From positions 61,561-125,560 of the forward strand of contig CANMSN010000012.1 of assembly GCA_947500585.1 (NCBI GenBank): DNA of 64,000 nt, in the 5' to 3' direction. The position numbers and the translations under genes were made by a program. Shown piece by piece: positions 8,725 through 19,393 of the stretch. The notes beneath the pieces are model-generated. The model worked only from the letters and a program-made list of their open reading frames with translations, made no database searches and was not told the origin of the DNA. Position 1 is the stretch's first letter, and each line of letters begins with the position of its first letter. This stretch comes from an uncultured Flavobacteriaceae bacterium. GTDB taxonomy: Bacteria; Bacteroidota; Bacteroidia; Flavobacteriales; Flavobacteriaceae.

Positions 8725-11700
8725 TTAAAATTGAATATCTACTCCAAGAGTTGACGATAAAGCTTGCGGATATGGATTTGTTGTGTCCATTTCCGGATCA
8801 AACCCATCATAGTTTGTAAAAAGTGCTACATTTTGTAAATCCACAAAAAACCTCACCTTATTGAAAGGTAATTTAGATCCATCTGCTATTGGTAGATTAT
8901 ATGCAAGGTTAATATTCTTGATTCTTAGAAAACTGGTTTTTTCTAGTAAAAAGTCAGTATTGCCCGCTGGATTATTTCCGCTGTAAGGATTAGATGCGAT
9001 TCCAGGTAAAAACCCATTAGGATTATCAAAAGACCATATATCCTTTACACTAGTTAGCGTATTTGAAGGTGTAGAGTTTGATAACCTGAAAGAGTCTGGA
9101 TAAAAACCAAAGCCTCTTGGTACTCCTGCGTTACCATAGGCAAATGCAGTTAGGGTAAAGTTTTTGTATCTAAAGTTAGTACCAAACCCAAAATTAACCC
9201 TGGCACCCCAAGTACCGAGTTTTACAACATCTTGCACATCTAAAAGACCATCATCATTTTGATCAACAAACCTAACATTTCCTGGAAATGCCCCAGCCAT
9301 ATAGTTAGGAACCTCTTCTAAAGATTTAATAATACCATCTGTTTCCCAGCCATAAAAATCTCCTAGCTGATCATTCTCTCCTACATATTCTGGAAGAGTA
9401 ACATTAGGGTTTCGCTCTACCCATTCTGACCTACTAGTTGAAAAGGTGAAATTTGTACTCCACTCAAAATTATCAGTTAAAATATTAGTTGTATTTAAGG
9501 CTATATCAATACCTCTAGCTTTAGTAGAACCAACGTTTGTAACCACTCTTCCAACTGCATTATTAGATGGTAGAGGATCAAAATCTATTAAGTCTTTAGC
9601 CTTTTTCTCATACAGCTCTAAAGTACCACTTATTCTATCGTTAAAAAATCCAAAATCCAAACCTATATCTATACTACTATTTGTTTCCCACTTAAAATCT
9701 GGATTTTCTACTTGAGAAAGTACTACCCCAGGCTGCACGGTATTACCAAATGTAAATTCTCCGCTTATACCATACAACTGAAATGCGTTATTTGCTAAAA
9801 CAACATTTCCTACTTCACCATAACCTACTCTAAGTTTTAAATTTGACACTTTAGAGTTTTCTAAAAATGGCTCTTCACTAATTCTCCATGCTGCAGATAT
9901 TCCTGGAAAAACACCCCATTTGTTGTTTTCAGCAAAGTTACTAGCACCATCACGCCTTACAACACCATTAATAATATACTTACCATTTATGGTATAATTA
10001 ATTCTTGCGAATTGTGAAAATCTTGTAGTTTCAAACCTAAAAGAATTTTGTTTATTACGAAGCAACTGATCTGCTATCCCTACATTATCTGCACCTAAAG
10101 CATCTGTAAAAAAACCGACTGCCTGAAGACTAAATCCATCTCCCAATGTTTTATACACCCCCGCTCCTAATACAGCAGAAAGCGAACTATTCTTAAAGGC
10201 TTTAGAATATGAAAAGTACGTTTCACCTGTGTAGGCATCATTTCTATTGGTTGCTAATTGAGCAACACCTTCAGGAAGCTGTGCATTTTCAACAATAGAA
10301 GGCATAAAAAATCTTCTTGTAGATGTTGTTCTATCCATGCTTCCAACCATTGTAAGAGATAGCTCATCAAATAATGTAATATCAAGTTTTGGAGTTATTG
10401 AAAATCTATTTGTTCTTAATTCATCCTCAATCTCTAAAAACGCAAATGGATTTGTTATCAAATTATTGTATGTTCTTGAATAACTACCATCTGGTTCTCT
10501 TGGTGTAATATTTGGAGCAAAAGCATAAGCAGCCTGCAGCATATTAAATTTTTCACTTCCCCCAGAGTTTGCTCCAGTTGAGGCATTATTACTATTTATC
10601 TGACTTAAATTTGTTTTTATATTTAGATTAAATCGCTCTCCTAGTTTTTGAGTTAAATTAAATCTAGCCGTATATCTCTGAAAATCAGAATTCTTTAAAA
10701 TAGCATCATTATCATAATAGTTAAATGAAGAGAATATTCTAGTATTCTCACTACCACTATTAATAGAAAGGTTGTGTTCTTGAATAAAACCAGTTCTAAT
10801 CAAACTATTTACATAATCCGTTCCAGACCCTGCATTAGCAATATCACTTTGAGTAAAAAACGGAGTAAATCCATTAATTGGAGAATTCTGGGGTCCGTAA
10901 GGCGCATATTTATTATCAAAAAGATACCTATCAAAAGCCAATCTATTATGCTGCCTCATAAAATTTTCAGAATCCAGAAATTCTAGATAGTCTCTTGGAG
11001 TTTGCACACTGGTTGAAACTCTATAATCAACAGTAGTTTTCCCTACTTTTCCTTTTTTAGTTGTTATAAAAATAACACCGTTAGCTGCCGCTGAACCATA
11101 AATAGCAGTTGTACTTGCGTCTTTAATAACATCTACAGATTCAATATCTGCTGGATTTATTGTTGATAATGGACTCCTATCTATACCTCCAAAAAAACCC
11201 AAATCTGAGGAATCTAATCCTGGCTCTGGAGAATTATTTATTATAGGAACACCATCTACAACATAAAGTGGTTCGCCCCCACCTCTAGGCGATATATCGG
11301 CTCTTATATTTGCGCTTACTCTGGCTCCAGGTTGAGCTGTGCTAAGTCCTAAATTTAAACCAGCAACTCTACCTTGTAGCATTTGGTCTACAGAAGTATT
11401 GGCAACCTGCTGAATATCTGCAACTTTAATATTGGCAACAGAACCCGTAGTTTCTTTTATACTTGATGTACCATAACCAATTACTACAACCTCATCAAGT
11501 TGAGATATGTCTTCTTCTAGAGAAATTGTTATAGTAGTATTACTACTATTTATTAAAACTTCCTGAGATTTAAAACCCAAATAGGAAGCTTGAAGTATAT
11601 CTCCTATACTAGCATTAATATTAAATTTACCGTCAAAGTCTGATTGTGTTCCATTTGTAGTTCCTTTAACAATAATGTTGACACCCGGAATAGGCTGATT

Positions 11701-11838
11701 GGTTTTTGAATCATATACATTACCATTAATACCCAAAGTTTGACCATAAAAAACTACAGGTAACAGAAAGATTATAGCAAATAATAGGATTCTTAAGGCA
11801 AATATCCTTAACAAATAATCAAATTGATTTTCGTTCAT
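8725..11838 (-). CDS. SusC/RagA-family TonB-linked outer-membrane transporter
   Basis: 1037 residues, normal for a SusC. A signal sequence ends near FYGQ. A carboxypeptidase-regulatory-like domain follows (GNVYDSKTNQPIPGVNIIVKGT, about 38-115). Next come the TonB-box region (LDEVVVIGYGT), the plug (QMLQGRVAGL, LYVVDGVPI, IKDASTTAIYGSAAANGVI) and a long beta-barrel ending in LSSTLGVDIQF with terminal Phe. It takes up oligosaccharides across the outer membrane using TonB energy, paired with the SusD encoded just downstream. The first ATG is used here; the hydrophobic core starts at about residue 10. Transcription probably starts within the 158-bp gap to the regulator gene. Confidence 0.94.
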   Translation of the reverse strand: MNENQFDYLLRIFALRILLFAIIFLLPVVFYGQTLGINGNVYDSKTNQPIPGVNIIVKGTTNGTQSDFDGKFNINASIGDILQASYLGFKSQEVLINSSNTTITISLEEDISQLDEVVVIGYGTSSIKETTGSVANIKVADIQQVANTSVDQMLQGRVAGLNLGLSTAQPGARVSANIRADISPRGGGEPLYVVDGVPIINNSPEPGLDSSDLGFFGGIDRSPLSTINPADIESVDVIKDASTTAIYGSAAANGVIFITTKKGKVGKTTVDYRVSTSVQTPRDYLEFLDSENFMRQHNRLAFDRYLFDNKYAPYGPQNSPINGFTPFFTQSDIANAGSGTDYVNSLIRTGFIQEHNLSINSGSENTRIFSSFNYYDNDAILKNSDFQRYTARFNLTQKLGERFNLNIKTNLSQINSNNASTGANSGGSEKFNMLQAAYAFAPNITPREPDGSYSRTYNNLITNPFAFLEIEDELRTNRFSITPKLDITLFDELSLTMVGSMDRTTSTRRFFMPSIVENAQLPEGVAQLATNRNDAYTGETYFSYSKAFKNSSLSAVLGAGVYKTLGDGFSLQAVGFFTDALGADNVGIADQLLRNKQNSFRFETTRFSQFARINYTINGKYIINGVVRRDGASNFAENNKWGVFPGISAAWRISEEPFLENSKVSNLKLRVGYGEVGNVVLANNAFQLYGISGEFTFGNTVQPGVVLSQVENPDFKWETNSSIDIGLDFGFFNDRISGTLELYEKKAKDLIDFDPLPSNNAVGRVVTNVGSTKARGIDIALNTTNILTDNFEWSTNFTFSTSRSEWVERNPNVTLPEYVGENDQLGDFYGWETDGIIKSLEEVPNYMAGAFPGNVRFVDQNDDGLLDVQDVVKLGTWGARVNFGFGTNFRYKNFTLTAFAYGNAGVPRGFGFYPDSFRLSNSTPSNTLTSVKDIWSFDNPNGFLPGIASNPYSGNNPAGNTDFLLEKTSFLRIKNINLAYNLPIADGSKLPFNKVRFFVDLQNVALFTNYDGFDPEMDTTNPYPQALSSTLGVDIQF

Positions 11839-11923
11839 TCTTAAAAAGTTTAGTTATTTAGTTAGTTCACCTAAAAACTGATTTCAGGTTGATTGCTAAA
11901 TAACAAAACATTACTAAAATAAA

Positions 11924-11952
11924 AGGGGCTTGAAATCGTTTAATGTAGGGGT
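11924..11952 (-). promoter_or_regulatory. Candidate HTCS operator upstream of susC
   Basis: Two copies of AGGGG start at 11924 and 11947, a period of 23 bp (about two helical turns). They lie 86-114 bp upstream of the susC ATG. The same pair with the same 23-bp period lies upstream of the regulator gene (16153-16181). Direct repeats at two-turn spacing are what an AraC-type HTH dimer would bind. No good TAnnTTTG box was found downstream, which suits an activator-dependent promoter. Confidence 0.45.
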
Positions 11953-11996
11953 AAGTATTCGTTTAAACCTTCTGCTAGTAGACTTTAATTACGAAT

Positions 11997-14900
11997 TCAC
12001 TTAAATTTTGATAAATAGTCAGATGGATTATTACCAAATCGTTTTTTAAATAATTTACTAAAATATTTCCTATCGGTATATCCAACATGATAACAGGCAT
12101 CTAAGACTGTAAAACCATGCTCTTCTATAAGTTTTTTAGCGGTTTTTAATCTGAAATCTCTAACAAACTCTACATAGGTCATATTTGTTAAGCTTTTAAT
12201 CTTTTTATAAACTACAGAATGGCTCATAGCCAACTCACCACAAACAAAATTCACATTTAAATCTTTAGAACTTAAATTCTCATCAAGTATTTTAATAAGC
12301 TTTAACATAAAAGTCTCATCAGACTTATTTAGTTTTAATTCACTCATAGGAATTAACTCTTTCTTCCAAAACTTGGCATGGAGCAACTCTCTATTTTTCA
12401 GAATACTACTTATCCTGGTTTTAAGTAACAGCTCATTAAATGGCTTAGTTATATATTCATCAGCTCCAACATCAAATCCTTCTATCATGTGAGCAAAAGA
12501 GGCACGAGCTGTTAAAAGCAAAATTGGTATATGACTGGTTCTCATATTAGTTTTAAGTTCCTTTGTAAGAGCAATACCATCCATAACTGGCATCATGACA
12601 TCACTAATAATTAAATCAAGAGGGTTATTATAGGTTAATTCCAAAGCTTCTTCACCGTTCAATGCTTTAATAATTTCGTAATCTTCACTCAAGATTTCTG
12701 TAATATACTCAAGAATTTCAATATTGTCATCAACTACTAGCAATGTTGGTTTTTTAAAGTTTAAACTTCCTCTTTTTTCTTTTGGCTGTATTGGTTTTAC
12801 AACTTCTTCTGCCTGTAATGAATTAAATTTTACTTTATCATTTTCACTTTCAACAATTGAATTAGTATCAAAATGTGCTCTCCCTTTTTTTAAGGTTATT
12901 ATAAACTCTGTTCCTTCATTTTTACTGCTACTAACAATAATTTCTCCTTCATGCGATTCAACAATATCTTTAGAAATTGATAAACCCAAACCAAAGCCAT
13001 TTTTTTTGTTTTCATTTTTACTTTGATAAAAACGATTAAAAATTTTATCTAACTGGTTTTTGGCTATACCAATACCTATATCTTTTATTTGTAATTGAAT
13101 GGATTGTTCCATTTCAAATATTGAAAACTCAATCATCCCATTCTTTTTGGAAAATTTAAAAGCATTAGATAATAAATTATAAAGTACCTTTTCTAATTGG
13201 TGCTTATCAAACCATATTTGAACATTTTTAGAGTTAGTTTTGAATACAAAATCTATCTCTTTATCGATTGCCATTCCTTTAAATGACAAGTATATTTCTT
13301 CACAAAATTCAATAAGGTTTTCTTTAACCAGATTAAGCTTTACTTTCTCATGTTCAAGCCTCCTATAATCGAGCAACTCATTGACCAAAGACACTAATTT
13401 ATCTCCATTTTTCTTTATTGTATCAAATGAGTTTTTTAAATCGCTTTTAAACAATTCTCTTTTTTCTAACAACCTATTTATAGAACCTGATATTAACGTA
13501 ACTGGAGTCCTAATATCATGTGATATATTAGTGAAAAATTGCTGTTTTAGATCATATAATTCTATATCCTTTTCGTGAGTTAGTTTTTCAAGTTTTAAAT
13601 TACTTTTTAAATTTTCCCAAACAACAGTATATTTCCTAAACAGATAAAGCACGAATAAAAACATCACAATATAACATAGAATTGCCCACCATTTCATCCA
13701 AAATGGTTTCAACACCTCAATATTAATTGAAGAATAATCATCTCCCCAAGTACTACCGAATTCTTTACTTTTGACTTTAAATGTATATTTACCAGGAAAT
13801 AAATTGGTGTAAGTCACTGTTCTATCTGTTCCAATTTGCCTCCATTCTTTATCAAACCCTTCCATTTGAATTGAATATTCGCATCGGTCAGAAAATGGGA
13901 ATTGTAATGCAGCAAACTCAAAAGTTAGTACGTTTAAATCATGTTCTAGAGTTATGTTTTTAGTAGAGGTAATATTTTTAGTAATAATTTCGCTAGACCC
14001 AATCTTCATTTCTTCATTAAACAGCTTAAAATTTGTTATTTTAACTTCTGGCTGATTATCCTTATTTGATATTTCACTTGGATTGAAACGTAATACACCA
14101 TCAGATCTTCCAAAATATAGTAAACTATCTGCATCTTTAAAAACAGAATTAATACGATATGAACCCGCAAGACTTGGGAAATTTATAAAGTTTTCACTTT
14201 CATAATCATATTTATATACACCTTTTTCCGTGCTAAACCATATATGGCCTTTATCGTCTTCTACAATAGCGACTTCCGACTGGTTATTAATTACCGCATT
14301 ATCTACGATGTTTTTAAACAACCCACTATCTAAATTAAAACAATTAATTTTCCCTTCAGAATCTCCAATCCAAACATTATTTTTTGAATCCTTCAAAAGA
14401 CTTAAAATATTATTACTATTTAATGTATTATCTGATTTACTAATATTTTTTAACTGTTTTGCTTTTTTTGTTTTAGTGTTAAAAAGGTTTAAGCCTCCTC
14501 CATAAGTTCCTAACCAGAGCGTATCACCAGTTTTTATCATAGATACAATATTATCACTACTTATTGAAGTGCTATCATTTATGTTTTCTCTAAATGCAGT
14601 AAACTCGTTTTTAGCTCTATCAAAATAGTTTAGCCCTCCTCCCCATGAAGCAATCCATAAATCATTATTATCTTCAACTATGCTTCTTACATCATTAAAA
14701 CTTATAGACTTGCTGTTCTTTGGATTGTGCCTGTAAACCCTGAATGTTTCTGTTTTTGGATTAAATTTAATTATACCATTAGCATATGTACCTAACCATA
14801 ATAATTCTTTTTTATCTTGATAAATACATTGAATATAATCTGCACCAATATCTCTATTATAATTTTTATTGAATCGCTTAATATCATTTTTTTCTGTATC

Positions 14901-16073
14901 AAAAACTGTCAAACCCAATCCATCTGAACCCAAATATAATTTATTCTTATTCTTAAGAATTGATAATACTGGTGTAGGGTTAAGCCCTTCAATATCATTT
15001 GATATTAATTCAAAATTATTCCTTTGATCTAATATATTCACACCATTCCATGCTGTACCAATCCATATATTATCTTCTTCATCCCCCATAATGGCATAAA
15101 CCGCATTACTTGATAATGATGAATATACGCCTGGTGTATATTTATAAGTTATTATATTAGGAGTATTACTATCAATATCTTCAACTTTTATTACACCATT
15201 TCCATCTGTTCCAACCCATAAATTATTTTGTTTATCTGTATACAGAGAGCGAACAATTTTTATTTCCTTATTTAAACTTAATGAGCCACTAAAAAAGTTT
15301 GAAAGTTTTTCTGTTTTTAAATTAAATTTCAATAAGCCATTACCACTGGTTCCGATGAGCAATGTCTCTTCATTCAGTTTGGAAATAGTATGTATAAAAT
15401 CTTCAAAAATCCTATCATCAGATTCAATCTCTTTAAATGTTTTGTTTGAAATTGAAAATTTATTCAATCCTGCTCCAAAGGTTCCAATCCATAAATTTCC
15501 ATCATTACTTTCGAATATACTAGTAACACTATTTTGACTTAAGGAATGACTACTTAACTGTTGATGATAGGGAATAAAAACATTTGATTCTTCTGCAAAC
15601 AAGCATAATCCTTTTTCTGAACCTATCCATAAATTTTCATTTGAATCCTCAAAAAGTTTATAAAGCTGATTTGATGGAAGTGACGTTAAATCATTTGATT
15701 TTTTTTTATAAACAATAAAATCATCACTCAAATAATCATATAAGTTTAGCCCTCCACCAAGTGTTGCAACCCAAATTCTTCCCTTCTTATCGAGTAACAC
15801 ATCACTAATATTATTTGATTTTAAAGAACTGTTATTACTGTTATAAGTTTTAAATTCTTTCCCATCATACCTATTTAACCCATTCCCTGTTCCAATCCAT
15901 ACAAACCCATTTTTTTCTTTAATTATCCCTGTAATTCTATTACTAGAAAGCCCATTGGACTGGTCTATTCTTTTAAATATAGCTTGAGTTTGACAGTTTA
16001 CTATTTGTATACAAAAAATTGTTAAAAGAAAAATACTTCGTTTAATATCAAATATTTTATTGATTGTATACAT
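11997..16073 (-). CDS. Hybrid two-component system regulator (HTCS) of the galactan locus
   Basis: 1358 residues combining sensor and regulator. A signal or anchor segment comes first, then two seven-bladed propellers made of many NLWIGT-like repeats (about 30-740) and a Y_Y_Y domain (about 745-815). A transmembrane helix follows (WWAILCYIVMFLFVLYLF). Then come a HisKA domain with SHDIRTP, an ATPase domain (NLLSNAFKFS, GFGLGLSIS), a receiver (VVDDN, ISDVMMP with the phospho-acceptor Asp, TKPF; about 1105-1235) and an AraC-type HTH at the C-terminus (about 1255-1358). The periplasmic part senses an oligosaccharide and the HTH activates the locus. It is encoded upstream of, and in the same direction as, susC. 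All catalytic motifs look intact. Confidence 0.95.
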   Translation of the reverse strand: MYTINKIFDIKRSIFLLTIFCIQIVNCQTQAIFKRIDQSNGLSSNRITGIIKEKNGFVWIGTGNGLNRYDGKEFKTYNSNNSSLKSNNISDVLLDKKGRIWVATLGGGLNLYDYLSDDFIVYKKKSNDLTSLPSNQLYKLFEDSNENLWIGSEKGLCLFAEESNVFIPYHQQLSSHSLSQNSVTSIFESNDGNLWIGTFGAGLNKFSISNKTFKEIESDDRIFEDFIHTISKLNEETLLIGTSGNGLLKFNLKTEKLSNFFSGSLSLNKEIKIVRSLYTDKQNNLWVGTDGNGVIKVEDIDSNTPNIITYKYTPGVYSSLSSNAVYAIMGDEEDNIWIGTAWNGVNILDQRNNFELISNDIEGLNPTPVLSILKNKNKLYLGSDGLGLTVFDTEKNDIKRFNKNYNRDIGADYIQCIYQDKKELLWLGTYANGIIKFNPKTETFRVYRHNPKNSKSISFNDVRSIVEDNNDLWIASWGGGLNYFDRAKNEFTAFRENINDSTSISSDNIVSMIKTGDTLWLGTYGGGLNLFNTKTKKAKQLKNISKSDNTLNSNNILSLLKDSKNNVWIGDSEGKINCFNLDSGLFKNIVDNAVINNQSEVAIVEDDKGHIWFSTEKGVYKYDYESENFINFPSLAGSYRINSVFKDADSLLYFGRSDGVLRFNPSEISNKDNQPEVKITNFKLFNEEMKIGSSEIITKNITSTKNITLEHDLNVLTFEFAALQFPFSDRCEYSIQMEGFDKEWRQIGTDRTVTYTNLFPGKYTFKVKSKEFGSTWGDDYSSINIEVLKPFWMKWWAILCYIVMFLFVLYLFRKYTVVWENLKSNLKLEKLTHEKDIELYDLKQQFFTNISHDIRTPVTLISGSINRLLEKRELFKSDLKNSFDTIKKNGDKLVSLVNELLDYRRLEHEKVKLNLVKENLIEFCEEIYLSFKGMAIDKEIDFVFKTNSKNVQIWFDKHQLEKVLYNLLSNAFKFSKKNGMIEFSIFEMEQSIQLQIKDIGIGIAKNQLDKIFNRFYQSKNENKKNGFGLGLSISKDIVESHEGEIIVSSSKNEGTEFIITLKKGRAHFDTNSIVESENDKVKFNSLQAEEVVKPIQPKEKRGSLNFKKPTLLVVDDNIEILEYITEILSEDYEIIKALNGEEALELTYNNPLDLIISDVMMPVMDGIALTKELKTNMRTSHIPILLLTARASFAHMIEGFDVGADEYITKPFNELLLKTRISSILKNRELLHAKFWKKELIPMSELKLNKSDETFMLKLIKILDENLSSKDLNVNFVCGELAMSHSVVYKKIKSLTNMTYVEFVRDFRLKTAKKLIEEHGFTVLDACYHVGYTDRKYFSKLFKKRFGNNPSDYLSKFK

Positions 16074-16152
16074 TACTCGTAAAAAATTAAAAAAGGAAAA
16101 TTACCATTAAAATAATAAAAACTAGTAATATATATTGAACTGATATTTCAAC

Positions 16153-16181
16153 AGGGGTAATATTTAATTTTAATTAGGGGT
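16153..16181 (-). promoter_or_regulatory. Candidate HTCS operator upstream of the regulator's own gene
   Basis: AGGGGT occurs at 16153-16158 and again at 16176-16181, period 23 bp, 80-108 bp upstream of the HTCS ATG. Matching spacing, orientation and distance upstream of susC suggest autoregulation together with activation of the locus. Confidence 0.4.
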
Positions 16182-16435
16182 GAATTGTACCTGCTAAAAT
16201 AAAAAAGGCTTCAACTTTCAAATCATTCATCTCATTCCGATCTTAATGATTAATAAAAATTATAAATCAATTCGTGACATCAAATTTGTAGACGAGGAAG
16301 TTAATGATTGCTTGCTTATTAAAAAAAATCTTAAATGAGCCTGCAAATATTATTTAGTGAGAAACTATATTAAATATTCACAAATTAAATTATGGAAAAC
16401 AAAATAGTAAAATGTTGTACCTATGTTGTACCTGA
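16182..16435. other. AT-rich gap between the HTCS gene and the tRNA pair
   Basis: No convincing gene. The stretch holds three short TTGTACC copies (16185, 16415, 16426); the first and third continue into similar AATAAAAAA-GGC/AGCC sequence. A plus-strand 30-codon frame at 16246-16338 resembles nothing I know. It may be decayed DNA next to a tRNA, or simple leader sequence of the HTCS gene. Confidence 0.4.
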
Positions 16436-16472
16436 ATAAAAAAAGCCTTTACAAGAAATCCTGCAAAGGCTT
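16436..16472 (-). terminator. Rho-independent terminator of the tRNA-Gly/tRNA-Leu unit
   Basis: On the minus strand, AAGCCTTT (16472-16465) pairs perfectly with AAAGGCTT (16450-16443). The stem is followed by seven T (16444-16438). It begins 3 nt after the tRNA-Leu 3' end. Confidence 0.85.
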
Positions 16473-16474
16473 AG

Positions 16475-16558
16475 TACTGAAGACGGGACTTGAACCCGTA
16501 CGTCCTAATGGACATTGGATTTTAAGTCCAACGTGTCTACCAATTCCACCACTTCAGC
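16475..16558 (-). tRNA. tRNA-Leu (anticodon UAA)
   Basis: 84-nt cloverleaf with long variable arm. The acceptor stem is GCTGAAG/CTTCAGT with discriminator A; the anticodon stem-loop is TTGGA-CTTAAAA-TCCAA with TAA at 16524-16522; the T arm is CGGGTTCAAGTCCCG. The CCA end is not encoded. Confidence 0.96.
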
Positions 16559-16611
16559 TCACTTTGGCTACGCTCAGTAACCAAAATTGGTATATTTTAA
16601 GAAAGTTTCAG

Positions 16612-16683
16612 AGCGAAAGACGGGATTTGAACCCGCGACCCCCACCTTGGCAAGGTGATGCTCTACCCCTGAGCTACTTTCGC
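16612..16683 (-). tRNA. tRNA-Gly (anticodon GCC)
   Basis: 72-nt cloverleaf with acceptor stem GCGAAAG/CTTTCGC, discriminator T, D arm GCTC...GAGC, anticodon loop TTGCCAA (GCC at 16651-16649) and T loop TTCAAAT. No encoded CCA. It is upstream of tRNA-Leu in the same transcript, separated by a 53-bp spacer containing a dispersed-repeat fragment. Confidence 0.96.
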
Positions 16684-16780
16684 AGTCTTTTAATGAACAT
16701 ACAATATCGCTATTGCGGATGCAAATTTAAAATATTTCTACTAAAACCAAAGCCTTTTAATGAAATAAATAAAAATAATT

Positions 16781-19393
16781 TTAGGCTTGTTTTTTCTTGA
16801 CTAGCATTCGCTTAATTTCATTCAATTTCATAAGCGCTTCAACGGGCGTAAGTGTATCAATATCAATGTGTAAAATCTCTTCTTTAATATTTTCGAGTAG
16901 CGGATCGTCAAGATTAAAAAAGCTCAATTGCATATCATCTTTAATCAATTTTACCTTATCTGTAAGTTCTTCGCTTGAATGCGATTGCTCTAATTTCTTC
17001 AAAATGGTGTTTGCGCGATGTAATACTTGTTGTGGCATTCCTGCCATTTTAGCTACATGAATACCAAAACTATGCGCACTTCCGCCTTCAACCAGTTTTC
17101 TTAAAAACAATACATTGTCTTTTAATTCTTTTACAGAGACATTGAAATTTTTTATGCGTCCAAACGTTTCGCTCATTTCATTTAATTCATGATAATGCGT
17201 AGCGAAAAGTGTTTTAGGTTTGGCAGGATGTTCATGTAAGTATTCGCTAATGGCCCAAGCAATGGAGATTCCATCATATGTACTTGTACCACGTCCAATT
17301 TCATCAAGTAACACCAAACTTCTATTTGAAATATTATTTAGAATAGAGGCTGTTTCATTCATTTCAACCATAAAGGTAGATTCTCCCATAGAGATATTAT
17401 CGCTGGCACCTACTCTTGTAAAAATTTTATCTACCAATCCAATTCGTGCTGATTCTGCTGGTACAAAACTCCCAATTTGCGCCAATAGCACAATTAATGC
17501 TGTTTGACGTAAAATAGCAGATTTACCAGACATATTCGGCCCTGTAATCATAATAATTTGCTGCGTCGTTCTGTCTAAAAACACATTATTTGCAATATAA
17601 GCTTCACCAATTGGTAATTGCTTTTCTATTACAGGATGGCGCCCATCATTTATATCTAAATCAAACGAATCATCAATTATTGGATATACATAATTATTAT
17701 CTTTTGCTAATTGCGAAAACCCACATAAACAATCTAATTGACCAATTAAATACGCATTTTGCTGTACCGGTTTTATATATTGATTAAGCCACATGACCAA
17801 TTCAGAAAACAACTGAATTTCTATGGCTTGAATTCTGTCTTCAGCACCTAAAATTTTAGTTTCATACTCTTTAAGTTCTTCAGTAATATAACGTTCTGCG
17901 CTTACCAAGGTTTGTTTACGTATCCATTCTTCAGGAACTTTATCTTTATGTGTGTTGCGCACTTCTATGTAATAGCCAAAAACGTTATTTGATGCTATTT
18001 TAAGCGATGTAATGCCTGTGCGTTCGCTTTCGCCTTCAAGCATCTTATCTAAGTAATCTTTACCAGATTTTGACAAGTCTCGCAATTCATCCAATTCCGA
18101 AGAAAACCCAGCTGCAATACTATTCCCTTTCAATACATTTACTGGCGCATCTTCGTTTAAAGTTTGCTTTATTTTTTCACGAAGTACGTCACAACTTTGA
18201 AGTGTATCGCCAATAATTTTAAGCGATTCATTATCACAATTGGAAGCTAGTGCTTTTATAGGCACAATAGCTTCTAAAGAGTTTTTAAGCTGAATGACCT
18301 CACGCGGACTTACCTTTCCAGTCGCCGTTTTTGAAATTAAACGCTCTAAATCGCCAATATGCTTGATATGATTTTGAATTTTCTGAAGAATCGTATTTTC
18401 TTTTGTTAAAAAATCAACCACTTCATGACGTTGTTTAATCTTCTCTACATTTTTTAAAGGTAATGCCAACCAACGCTTAAGTAACCTCCCGCCCATTGGC
18501 GAAATGGTTTTATCAATAACATTTAAAAGTGTAATTGCATTATTATTTGTGGAGTTGTAAAGTTCTAAATTTCTAATCGTGAATTTATCCATCCACACAT
18601 AATCGTCTTCTGCAATTCTAGAAATAGATGTGATATGTTGAAGCTTATGATGCTGTGTTTCGCCTAAATAATGTAAGATCGAACCCGATGCGATAATGCC
18701 TTCATATAAATCTTCAATACCAAAACCTTTTAAGGTCTTCGTATCAAAATGTTTAATAAGTGTTTCGTATGCATAATCCGCTTGATACACCCAATCTTCC
18801 ATGTAGAAAGTATGAAAATCATCGCCAAAAGTCTCTTTAAAAGTGGTGCGTTTTTGTTTGGAAACTAGTACCTCACTTGGACTAAAATTTTGAAGCAACT
18901 TATCAATATATTCCGCATTGCCTTGTGAGGTTAAAAACTCACCCGTAGAAATATCTAAAAAAGAAATACCTATATATTTTTTATCAAAATACACCGAACA
19001 TAAAAAGTTATTTGATTTTGAAACTAAAACCTCATCATTAAGTGCAACACCTGGAGTAACCAATTCGGTAACGCCTCGTTTTACAATGTTTTTAGTTTGC
19101 TTTGGGTCTTCAAGTTGATCGCAAATAGCAACACGTTCGCCTGCTTTTACCAGCTTGGGCAAATAGGTGTTTATGGAGTGATGCGGAAATCCTGCCAACT
19201 CGGTTTCACTTTCACTACCAGCGCCACGTTTGGTTAAAATAATACCTAAAATACCCGCAGCTTTAACGGCATCGCTTCCAAAAGTTTCATAAAAATCGCC
19301 TACACGAAACAGTAATAAGGCATCAGGATACTTTGCTTTTATAGCATTGTATTGCTTCATTAACGGTGTAACTTTTTTTGCTTTTTTAGCCAA
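16781..19393 (-). CDS. mutS: DNA mismatch repair protein MutS
   Basis: Binds base mismatches and starts repair. The mismatch-binding domain begins at [21 protein letters not shown] and carries the Phe-x-Glu wedge in GDFYETFG. Connector, lever and clamp domains follow, then the ATPase with Walker [16 protein letters not shown], Walker [14 protein letters not shown] and ATHYHEL. I chose the TTG at 19393 because it gives (M)[15 protein letters not shown], a start typical of Bacteroidetes MutS and a protein of about 870 residues. An in-frame ATG at 19441 would add 16 residues ([16 protein letters not shown]) that do not look like MutS. The gene stands alone between tRNA-Gly and leuS. Confidence 0.95.
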   Translation of the reverse strand: MAKKAKKVTPLMKQYNAIKAKYPDALLLFRVGDFYETFGSDAVKAAGILGIILTKRGAGSESETELAGFPHHSINTYLPKLVKAGERVAICDQLEDPKQTKNIVKRGVTELVTPGVALNDEVLVSKSNNFLCSVYFDKKYIGISFLDISTGEFLTSQGNAEYIDKLLQNFSPSEVLVSKQKRTTFKETFGDDFHTFYMEDWVYQADYAYETLIKHFDTKTLKGFGIEDLYEGIIASGSILHYLGETQHHKLQHITSISRIAEDDYVWMDKFTIRNLELYNSTNNNAITLLNVIDKTISPMGGRLLKRWLALPLKNVEKIKQRHEVVDFLTKENTILQKIQNHIKHIGDLERLISKTATGKVSPREVIQLKNSLEAIVPIKALASNCDNESLKIIGDTLQSCDVLREKIKQTLNEDAPVNVLKGNSIAAGFSSELDELRDLSKSGKDYLDKMLEGESERTGITSLKIASNNVFGYYIEVRNTHKDKVPEEWIRKQTLVSAERYITEELKEYETKILGAEDRIQAIEIQLFSELVMWLNQYIKPVQQNAYLIGQLDCLCGFSQLAKDNNYVYPIIDDSFDLDINDGRHPVIEKQLPIGEAYIANNVFLDRTTQQIIMITGPNMSGKSAILRQTALIVLLAQIGSFVPAESARIGLVDKIFTRVGASDNISMGESTFMVEMNETASILNNISNRSLVLLDEIGRGTSTYDGISIAWAISEYLHEHPAKPKTLFATHYHELNEMSETFGRIKNFNVSVKELKDNVLFLRKLVEGGSAHSFGIHVAKMAGMPQQVLHRANTILKKLEQSHSSEELTDKVKLIKDDMQLSFFNLDDPLLENIKEEILHIDIDTLTPVEALMKLNEIKRMLVKKKQA

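Noticed and set aside
12724..15537. Several plus-strand frames of 60-100 codons opposite the HTCS gene
   Set aside because: Shadows of the HTCS reading frame; they have no start context or recognisable domains.
16246..16338. Plus-strand 30-codon frame (MINKNYKSIRDIKFVDEEV...)
   Set aside because: Too short, no likeness to known proteins, no promoter seen; could arise by chance in AT-rich DNA.
16423..16800. Plus-strand open frame of about 125 codons (…LKTGLEPV…RRDLNPRPPPWQG…)
   Set aside because: It is the antisense reading of tRNA-Leu and tRNA-Gly, a well-known source of false 'hypothetical proteins'.
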